NCBI GenBank assembly: GCA_016200125.1
Contig: JACQFK010000312.1
Coordinates: 1 to 5,414 of the forward strand
DNA length: 5,414 nt
Source of the DNA: Planctomycetota bacterium
GTDB lineage: Bacteria > Planctomycetota > MHYJ01 > JACPRB01
Reading direction: 5' to 3'
Positions 1-4,324 of the stretch are shown here, one piece after another. The position numbers were made by a program, and so were the translations under genes. Each line of letters starts with the position of its first letter. Position 1 is the first letter of the stretch. Under the pieces are notes generated by a model, which saw nothing but the letters and a program-made list of their open reading frames with translations, did not search any database and was not told the origin of the DNA.

Positions 1-2
1 CG

Positions 3-26
3 CCGTATACGGAACCGTACGTACGG
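3..26. repeat. Two adjacent perfect palindromes
   Basis: Positions 3-12 read CCGTATACGG and positions 15-26 read CCGTACGTACGG. Each equals its own reverse complement, and two A residues separate them. They share the CCGTA...TACGG ends, so they look like two versions of one dyad half-site. They lie 65-88 bp upstream of the first gene's ATG. A dimeric regulator's operator is possible. They could equally belong to a gene beyond the left edge. The function is not known from the sequence. Confidence 0.5.
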
Positions 27-40
27 TGGTGTGAGAGGTG

Positions 41-58
41 GGGGCTCGTAAGGGCCCC
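41..58. other. Short GC hairpin upstream of the first gene
   Basis: GGGGC at 41-45 can pair with GCCCC at 54-58 around an 8-nt loop. There is no T-run after it in the plus direction, so it is a poor intrinsic terminator. It could be part of a 5' leader or the end of an upstream transcript. In DNA this GC-rich a 5-bp stem is weak evidence. Confidence 0.2.
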
Positions 59-90
59 TACCTACTCGATCCCCGGGGTAGAGTGTGCAC

Positions 91-594
91 ATGAGGGTCT
101 CCATGGCGCTTCTTCTTCTTGTCCCGGGCTGCGGTCGCGAGCCGGGCCACATCGAAAAGCTGTACGGGAGCGCCGTCAATCTTGAGGTACTGAAGAAGCC
201 CGAGCGCGTGGAGGCGTTCCGGCTCCGCCGACCGAAGACGAAGGAGGAAGATTCGCCGCTTTACAACAAGTGGCCGGTCGCCCTGGGACCCGTCGCGGTC
301 GATGCGAAGACCGCGGCGCAGCTGTCCGCCCTGCTGCTGGACGAACAAACATTCAATGACTGGGATGAGGCAAAGGGCTGCATTCCGACGCCGGGCTTGA
401 TGCTCCGGTTCAGCGACTCTCGCCAGATCGATCTTGCCTTCTGTTTCGAGTGCAACATCATGTTCACCTACCGGGGGTCTGCGGTTTTGGGAGGGGCGAA
501 TTTCGACCGCTCTCACGACCTCCTGCTGGGCCATTTCATCTCCCTGTTTCCTGCGGACGTCGACCTGCCGAGGCTGCTCTATCGGAAGCAGTGA
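91..594 (+). CDS. Small putative lipoprotein of unknown function
   Basis: Encodes 167 residues. I chose the ATG at 91 because it gives an Arg-2 n-region, a short Leu-rich core and a lipobox-like VPGC, with the predicted lipidated Cys at residue 14. GTG at 85 adds only two residues. ATG at 103 would remove the positive charge. A GGGGTAG stretch at 75-81 is a weak ribosome-binding site. After the signal, the protein is soluble and mixed in charge. The C-terminal half has Cys-97 (GCIPTPGLMLRF) and a CFEC pair at Cys-118/Cys-121, followed by a stretch ending in LFPADVDLPRLL. This spaced-Cys pattern looks like a small family of uncharacterised exported proteins I have seen in several phyla, but I cannot name a domain. 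The cysteines could form a disulphide or bind a metal; that is inference. The gene stands alone on its strand, with 128 bp before the next gene. Confidence 0.7.
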   Translation: MRVSMALLLLVPGCGREPGHIEKLYGSAVNLEVLKKPERVEAFRLRRPKTKEEDSPLYNKWPVALGPVAVDAKTAAQLSALLLDEQTFNDWDEAKGCIPTPGLMLRFSDSRQIDLAFCFECNIMFTYRGSAVLGGANFDRSHDLLLGHFISLFPADVDLPRLLYRKQ

Positions 595-612
595 GCGGCC
601 CGCGGCCCCTCT

Positions 613-640
613 GATTCTCGATTCTCCCTTCTCGATTCTC
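613..640. repeat. Heptanucleotide tandem repeat (GATTCTC)
   Basis: GATTCTC occurs at 613-619, 620-626 and 634-640. The intervening unit at 627-633 is the degenerate CCTTCTC. This gives four in-phase 7-bp units of pyrimidine-rich DNA (purine-rich on the other strand) in the gap after the lipoprotein gene, ending 7 bp before the extended -10 box at 647. It occupies the position where a -35 box would lie. It may be a simple-sequence expansion or part of a dispersed heptad family. Confidence 0.6.
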
Positions 641-646
641 CTTCAG

Positions 647-655
647 TGCTATACT
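647..655 (+). promoter_or_regulatory. Extended -10 promoter for the DUF218 gene
   Basis: TGCTATACT at 647-655 matches the extended -10 pattern TGnTATAAT with one change in the hexamer. No convincing -35 lies 16-18 bp upstream, as is usual for extended -10 promoters. Transcription would start near 662, giving a leader of about 60 nt before the ATG at 723. AT-rich hexamers are scarce in this window, which raises the weight of the match. Confidence 0.45.
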
Positions 656-708
656 CCCCCGCGCTCCGCCTTCGCGCATTCCGGGGATGGCGCTTCGGCG
701 GGATTCCG

Positions 709-719
709 AGGGGGGAAGA
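709..719 (+). promoter_or_regulatory. Purine-rich ribosome-binding site fixing the start at 723
   Basis: An uninterrupted purine run (AGGGGGGAAGAGAG) directly precedes the ATG at 723. The AGGGGGGAAG part lies within the normal Shine-Dalgarno distance. The upstream in-frame ATG at 687 has no comparable site, which favours 723. Confidence 0.5.
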
Positions 720-722
720 GAG

Positions 723-1667
723 ATGGTGTACGCAAGCCTGCCGTCGCGCAAGGCCACCACCCGCTGGAAGCTCGCCGGTCACCACGCGATCGCGTTCATG
801 GACGGCGCCCGCCTGCTGCTGGGCGTCCTGCTGCTCGTCGACGCCGTCCGCTCCTTCTTCACGCCCGACGCCTCGCTCCTGGCGATCCTCGTCCGCCTGC
901 CCGGCGGCCGTCCGCTCCCGATCCTCGACGGCCTCCTCCTCGGCGCCGCTTTCCTGATCCGCCATCGCGTCGCGGCCCTCGTGCTCGTCGCCCACGCGGT
1001 CCTCGCCGGGGTCAACATCGCCGAGTTCTACCTGCTCCGCGCCCAGGGGCTCGTTGCGGCCGCGCTGCCGTTCTCGCTGCTGACCCTCGCGCTGCTCCTG
1101 GGCGGAATCGCGCGGACCTTCTACGACGGGCCCGCCGGGCGCCGGACCTGGATCGCGGCAGGCGCCGCGCTGGCCGGGCCGCTGCTGCTCCTGCTCCACC
1201 TGTTCTCCTTCGGCGCCACCGACTACGCCCGTCCGGCGGGCGCTATCGTGGTCTTCGGCGCGCGCGTCTACGAGAACGGCGCCCCCTCGCTCGCGCTGGC
1301 GGACCGCATGAGGCACGGCGTGCGGCTCTATCACGCGGGGATCGCGCCGCAACTCATCCTCTCCGGCGCGCCCGACGAGGTCCCGACGATGCGGCGGCTC
1401 GCGATTCGCTGGGGCGTGCCCGAATCGGCTCTCCTGCTCGATCCCGACGGCTTGAACAGCTACGCAACGCTGGCGAATCTGAAGGAGCGGAACGTGGTGG
1501 CGGTGAGCCATTATTACCACCTGGCGCGCATCAAGTTCACGGCGCGGCGGATGGGGATCGCCTGCGTGACGTCGCCCTGCCCGATGTCGCAGCGGCTTGC
1601 GAAGGAGCCCTACTTCGTCGCCCGCGAGTGCGCGGCCTTCGTCAGTTACTACCTGCTTCGGGGCTAG
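723..1667 (+). CDS. YdcF/SanA-like DUF218 domain membrane protein
   Basis: The ATG at 723 gives 314 residues; an ATG at 687 would add 12 charged residues with no good ribosome-binding site. Residues about 24-46, 68-104, 108-132 and 142-164 are hydrophobic and make four or five membrane helices. Residues about 174-305 form a DUF218 (YdcF/ElyC/SanA) domain. They run AIVVFGARVYENG, ALADRMRHGVRLY, LILSG at 211-215, GVPESALLLD, then Asn-245 in the NSYATLANL segment (usually NTxxNA), and VSHYYHLARIKFTARRMGI at 261-279. Members of this superfamily are mostly envelope proteins. ElyC and SanA are tied to envelope integrity and vancomycin sensitivity in Enterobacteriaceae, but the biochemical activity is poorly defined. 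The multi-helix N-terminus is longer than the one or two helices of SanA. The 3' end overlaps the convergent macro gene by 26 bp, so no separate terminator fits between them. The family is fairly sure; the role is not. Confidence 0.85.
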   Translation: MVYASLPSRKATTRWKLAGHHAIAFMDGARLLLGVLLLVDAVRSFFTPDASLLAILVRLPGGRPLPILDGLLLGAAFLIRHRVAALVLVAHAVLAGVNIAEFYLLRAQGLVAAALPFSLLTLALLLGGIARTFYDGPAGRRTWIAAGAALAGPLLLLLHLFSFGATDYARPAGAIVVFGARVYENGAPSLALADRMRHGVRLYHAGIAPQLILSGAPDEVPTMRRLAIRWGVPESALLLDPDGLNSYATLANLKERNVVAVSHYYHLARIKFTARRMGIACVTSPCPMSQRLAKEPYFVARECAAFVSYYLLRG

Positions 1668-2448
1668 GCTCCGGCGGCGGAGCAGGGGGAGGCGCTTCGG
1701 CCGGAGGCGGCGGAGGGGGAGGCGCTTCCTGGACCCGGGGAGGCGGAGGCGGCGGAGTCGGACGTTGAGACGGCGTGGGCCCGAAGCGGCGCGTGGGCTC
1801 GGGCCGGCGACCGCGGGGTCCCCGGCCGGGCGGCTCGGGTCGCGCGGGGGCGGGCGCGGGAACCGTTCCCGGGGGCGGCGGAGGCGGTTCCGGCAGCGCG
1901 CGCGGATCGGCCACCTCGGGCGAGGGCGCCTCGCCCAGCACCTTCACCTTGAACTTCTCCTCGAAGATCGCGAAGGGTTTCTCGTCGTAGAGGACGAACA
2001 TCACCTCTTCGAGCGGGGTCTGGTCGCCTTCGCAGTGCTTCATCACCTCCTCGATGAGGATGTCGGCGCAGCGCTCGACCGCGAGCGCGCCGGCGCCCGT
2101 GCCGAGGGCGGGGAAGGCGAGGCGCTTGATCTGCTTCTCGTCGGCCTTCTTCAGCGTCGCCCGCGCGGCGTTGCGGACGGACTTGGCGTCGGCCCACATC
2201 CCCAGCGGGTTCACCGCCGCGTGGATGATCCATTGCGCCTTGAGGAGGCCCCCGCTGGTGACGACCGCGGTGCCGAGCGGCACGGTGCCGATCTTGTGGC
2301 ACTCGTCCTGCACCTGCTGGCCGGCCACGCGCCGGATCGCGCCCGACACGCCGCCGCCCATCACCAGGTCGTTGTTGGCGGAGTTCACGATCGCGTCGGC
2401 GTCGACCGTCGTGATGTCGCCGCGGATCATCCGGAGCTGGGTTTTCAT
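1642..2448 (-). CDS. Macro domain protein with proline-rich C-terminal tail
   Basis: Encodes 268 residues. Residues 1-170 are a macro domain. They show RGDIT with Asp-11, IVNSANND with Asn-22 and Asn-25, the glycine loop MGGGVSGAIRRVAG at 30-43, WIIHAAVNP at 73-81, and the second phosphate loop PALGTGAGAL at 113-122. Macro domains bind ADP-ribose. Many bacterial ones hydrolyse ADP-ribosyl groups or O-acetyl-ADP-ribose, but which applies here cannot be read off. Residues about 174-268 are low complexity: three runs of six or seven prolines, Ala/Glu-Pro segments, and an Arg-rich stretch (GRGPRGRRPEPTRRFG) in the middle. No signal peptide or membrane helix is seen, so the protein is probably cytoplasmic. 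Translating the polyproline runs should depend on EF-P. The start lies 22 bp after the nnrD stop on the same strand. There is no Shine-Dalgarno, but a -10 box sits 9 nt before the ATG. The 3' end runs into the convergent DUF218 gene. Confidence 0.88.
   Translation of the reverse strand: MKTQLRMIRGDITTVDADAIVNSANNDLVMGGGVSGAIRRVAGQQVQDECHKIGTVPLGTAVVTSGGLLKAQWIIHAAVNPLGMWADAKSVRNAARATLKKADEKQIKRLAFPALGTGAGALAVERCADILIEEVMKHCEGDQTPLEEVMFVLYDEKPFAIFEEKFKVKVLGEAPSPEVADPRALPEPPPPPPGTVPAPAPARPEPPGRGPRGRRPEPTRRFGPTPSQRPTPPPPPPRVQEAPPPPPPPAEAPPPAPPPEPSPEAGSN
1684..1728. repeat. 15-bp direct repeat with 30-bp period in the macro tail
   Basis: AGGGGGAGGCGCTTC occurs at 1684-1698 and again at 1714-1728. 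On the minus strand it encodes the paired EAPPP segments near the C-terminus of the macro protein, so the spacing is ten codons. This looks like an in-frame duplication inside the proline-rich tail. Confidence 0.65.
1828..1860 (+). other. G-quadruplex-type motif in the macro gene tail
   Basis: Plus-strand G-tracts at 1837-1839, 1846-1850, 1852-1854 and 1858-1860 have loops of 6, 1 and 3 nt, fitting the G3+N1-7 rule. A fifth tract at 1828-1830 lies 6 nt upstream. The plus strand is the template for the macro gene, so a folded quadruplex would face the transcribing polymerase. It is probably a by-product of proline codons (CCN), but the fold is plausible. Confidence 0.45.
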
Positions 2449-2457
2449 CGGCGGGTC

Positions 2458-2466
2458 ATTATATCA
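2458..2466 (-). promoter_or_regulatory. Extended -10 promoter directly upstream of the macro gene
   Basis: Read on the minus strand, 2466 to 2458 is TGATATAAT, a perfect TGnTATAAT. It lies wholly in the 22-bp gap between nnrD and the macro gene. Nine nucleotides separate it from the ATG, so the start point would fall at or within a few bases of the start codon. No -35 match and no Shine-Dalgarno are visible. The macro gene can therefore be expressed separately from nnrD, probably as a leaderless or nearly leaderless mRNA. Confidence 0.55.
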
Positions 2467-2470
2467 AGCG

Positions 2471-3286
2471 TCAGGCCTTGCGGAAGGCCTCGGGCAGCGC
2501 CTGGAGGAGGTCGGTCGCCATCATCGACGTCTGGCCGAGCTTGCGCGCCGCGAGGTCCCCGGCCTTCCCGTGCAGGTGCGCGCCCAGGCAGGCGGCGTCG
2601 AAGGGCGACAGCTTCTGGCCCATCAGCGCGCCGATGATGCCCGCGAGCACGTCCCCCGAGCCGCCCGTCGCCATGCCGGGATTGCCGGTCTTGTTGAGGT
2701 AGACCTGCTTGCCGTCGGCCACCACCGTGCGGTGGCCCTTGAGCAGCGCGACCGAGAGGAAGCGCTCGGCCAGTTCCTTCGCGGCCTTCGTGCGGTCGGC
2801 CTGGATGTCGCTGGGCAGGGCCTTGAGGAGCCGCGCCGCCTCGCCCGGATGGGGCGTGAGGACGCGCGGCGCCTTGCCGCGCCCCAGCAGCTCGGGGAAG
2901 GCCTCGAAGGCGTTCAGTCCGTCCGCGTCGATCACCAGCGGGATCTCCATCGCGCCGACGACCTCGCGCAGCGCCTCCGAGATCGCCTGGGCCTGCGAGA
3001 GGCCCGGGCCGATCACCGCCACGTCGCACTTCATCGAGTACTCCAGGATCTGCGCGGCGGCGGTCCGCGCCTCGAAGGGCCAGACGACGCCGCAGGTCTG
3101 CTTGATCGAGAGGACGTCGGCGAGGTCGGCGGGGCAGCAGTAGTAGACGAGCCCCGCGCCCGAGCGGTAGGCGGCCTCGCCGGCGAGCACCGCCGCGCCC
3201 GCCATGCCGCGGGAGCCGGCGACGACGAGCACGCGGCCGTAGTCGCCCTTGTGGCTGTCGGGCCGGCGCTTGGGCAGGCGTTTCAT
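2471..3286 (-). CDS. nnrD: ADP-dependent NAD(P)H-hydrate dehydratase
   Basis: Encodes 271 residues of the YjeF C-terminal / ribokinase-like fold. NnrD converts (S)-NADHX and (S)-NADPHX, hydrated damage forms of NAD(P)H, back to NAD(P)H using ADP, in the cytoplasm. Family motifs occur in order: HKGDYGRVLVVAGS at 12-25, GMAGAAVLAG at 27-36, AYRSGAGLV at 39-47, VIGPGL at 91-96, VIDADGLNA at 118-126, LTPHPGEAARLL at 143-154, LLKGHRTVV at 181-189, NPGMATGGSGDVLAGIIGAL at 202-221 with the expected catalytic Asp-212, and AHLHGKAGD at 236-244. The length is right for a stand-alone dehydratase. The NnrE epimerase half found fused in many bacteria (e.g. E. coli YjeF/Nnr) is absent here and should be encoded elsewhere. 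I chose the ATG at 3286 because the conserved core starts at residue 12. A frame open to 3361 would add a residue stretch that runs through the divergent promoter region. The macro gene follows 22 bp downstream. Confidence 0.95.
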   Translation of the reverse strand: MKRLPKRRPDSHKGDYGRVLVVAGSRGMAGAAVLAGEAAYRSGAGLVYYCCPADLADVLSIKQTCGVVWPFEARTAAAQILEYSMKCDVAVIGPGLSQAQAISEALREVVGAMEIPLVIDADGLNAFEAFPELLGRGKAPRVLTPHPGEAARLLKALPSDIQADRTKAAKELAERFLSVALLKGHRTVVADGKQVYLNKTGNPGMATGGSGDVLAGIIGALMGQKLSPFDAACLGAHLHGKAGDLAARKLGQTSMMATDLLQALPEAFRKA

Positions 3287-3294
3287 GGGCAGGG

Positions 3295-3303
3295 ATTGTA
3301 ACA
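3295..3303 (-). promoter_or_regulatory. Extended -10 promoter directly upstream of nnrD
   Basis: On the minus strand, 3303 to 3295 reads TGTTACAAT, an extended -10 with five of six hexamer bases matching TATAAT. Eight nucleotides separate it from the nnrD ATG and they contain no Shine-Dalgarno. As with the macro gene, the transcript would start at or very near the start codon. Confidence 0.5.
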
Positions 3304-3347
3304 GGCGGCCGCGGGTCGCGCTATAAAGCTGCGCTCCCCCGACGGCG

Positions 3348-3353
3348 TATAAT
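3348..3353 (+). promoter_or_regulatory. -10 box for the cytochrome gene
   Basis: A perfect TATAAT at 3348-3353 lies 25 nt before the ATG at 3379. Start of transcription near 3360 leaves a short leader that still includes the GGAG ribosome-binding site at 3366-3369. No TTGACA-like -35 is seen at 16-18 bp, and the box lacks the upstream TG. It shares the 92-bp divergent region with the nnrD promoter. Confidence 0.5.
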
Positions 3354-3365
3354 AGACACATCTTT

Positions 3366-3369
3366 GGAG
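3366..3369 (+). promoter_or_regulatory. Ribosome-binding site fixing the cytochrome start
   Basis: GGAG at 3366-3369 sits 9 nt before the ATG at 3379. It overlaps the alternative TTG start at 3364, which argues against that start. The ATG choice also gives the cleanest signal peptide. Confidence 0.55.
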
Positions 3370-3378
3370 ATCGCGGGA

Positions 3379-4253
3379 ATGAGGCTCGCCGTCGCCGTCC
3401 TCCTCCTCTTCGCGGGAGGCCTCGCCCAGGACGACCTGGTGAAGAAGATTGTCTCCGACGCGGACAAGATCAAGAAGCTCACCCGCAAGCTCTCCAAGGA
3501 GTCGCGCGACAAGATCGAAAAGGCCCTCGGCGAAAAGCTGCTCGACGCCGATCTCGCCCCGCCGCTCTGGGAGTGCATGTCCACCGTCCCGGCCGTCTCG
3601 AGCATGTCGAAGACCAAGTGCCTCGTCACGATCGTGACGGTGAAGGGCGCCAAGGGGCCCATCCGTTCGAGGGCTTCGAGTACACTCCGAACATCTGGAA
3701 TGCTCCCGACGTCCTGGCAGGCGCCATCAAGAAGGCGGCGGGCGCGGACGACGGCGCGAAGGAGATCGACACGCTCCTCAAGGTCAACGGCCACATGCGA
3801 GCCGTCGGCCCGATGTGGGAGCGGCTGCTGGCCGCGATCGAGAAGAAGGACAAGGCCGCGGGCGACGAGATCGCCCCGATGGACCGCGCCTTCGACGAGT
3901 CGCTCAAGGCGGCGACGTCCTCCAGGTTCCTGACCGCGACGAAGCAGGACAAGTTCAAGCTGGCCGCGGCGGGGACGAGGACGGACCTCGCCGACCTCAA
4001 GAAGCTGATCGACGGGACGAAGTTCGACGAGGCCTTCAAGAAGACCGGCGAAATCGACTCCGCCCGCTGCGCCAGGTGCCACGGCGCCTACCGCCGCACC
4101 TTCCGCGACGGCCGCCTGATGAAGGATCTCGGCAACGGCTACTTCTCGACGAAGCTCGAGGTGGCGATGCCGGACTCGAGGCTCGAGACGTCCTACCAGG
4201 CGGTCTCCACCGGCATCCGCAAGGCGATCCTGCTCGCGACCGAAGCGAAGTAG
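3379..4253 (+). pseudogene. Exported c-type cytochrome, disrupted by a frameshift
   Basis: The 5' part, from the ATG at 3379, encodes MRLAVAVLLLFAGGLAQ, a Sec signal peptide. A Lys-rich helix follows, then a strand-like segment around TVPAVSSM and KCLVTIVTVKGAKG. Near 3654-3660 (AAGGGGCCC) the good coding frame shifts by -1. Downstream, the frame with codons starting at 3660 (CAT) continues HPFEGFEYTPNIWN to the TAG at 4253. One missing base in GGGGCCC would restore about 291 residues. The C-terminal half is mostly helical and ends with CARCHGAYRR: CxxCH at 4068-4082 binds one covalent haem. A helical domain with a late CxxCHxxYR resembles class II (cytochrome c'-type) cytochromes, an inference from pattern. 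The mature protein would be periplasmic; its redox partner is unknown. The out-of-frame stretches are Arg/Ser- or His/Arg-rich, typical of wrong frames in GC-rich DNA. This may be a true pseudogene, a recent mutation or a consensus error. Confidence 0.75.
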
Positions 4254-4313
4254 CCGCCGCATTGGCGTTCAGGCGGGGGCGGGGAGCGGCCGATACTCCT
4301 CATGTCCTGTTGC

Positions 4314-4317
4314 AGGA
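4314..4317 (+). promoter_or_regulatory. Ribosome-binding site of ftsW
   Basis: AGGA at 4314-4317 lies 7 nt before the ATG at 4325. The 71-bp gap from the cytochrome stop shows no convincing terminator. It holds a weak -10-like GATACT at 4292-4297, so ftsW could be read from either gene's promoter. Confidence 0.5.
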
Positions 4318-4324
4318 ACGCTGC

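Noticed and set aside
579..1520. Minus-strand open frame of 313 codons opposite the DUF218 gene
   Set aside because: Rich in Arg, Glu, Gln and Asp as expected of an antisense shadow, with no recognisable domain and no ribosome-binding site.
1668..1760. Intrinsic terminator between the convergent genes
   Set aside because: The region is G-rich coding sequence of the macro tail, and no stem followed by a T-run is present on either strand.
434..1768. Plus-strand open frame of 444 codons across the DUF218 gene
   Set aside because: Its product is Arg/Pro/Ala-rich low-complexity sequence with no motif, while another frame of the same DNA gives a clear DUF218 protein. It is a GC-rich shadow.
2054..3301. 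Plus-strand open frame of 415 codons opposite nnrD and the macro gene
   Set aside because: The opposite strand carries two proteins with complete family motifs. This frame has Arg/His/Leu-rich shadow composition.
3286..3361. Longer N-terminus for nnrD starting at 3361
   Set aside because: It would add 25 residues (MCLLYAVGGAQLYSATRG and so on) outside the conserved family core and cover both divergent promoters.
3652..3662. Programmed -1 ribosomal frameshift site in the cytochrome gene
   Set aside because: The direction is right, and a tRNA on GGG could re-pair one base back. But the sequence is not an XXXYYYZ slippery heptamer, the CCC codon would re-pair badly on GCC, and I see no clear downstream pseudoknot. 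A lost base is simpler.
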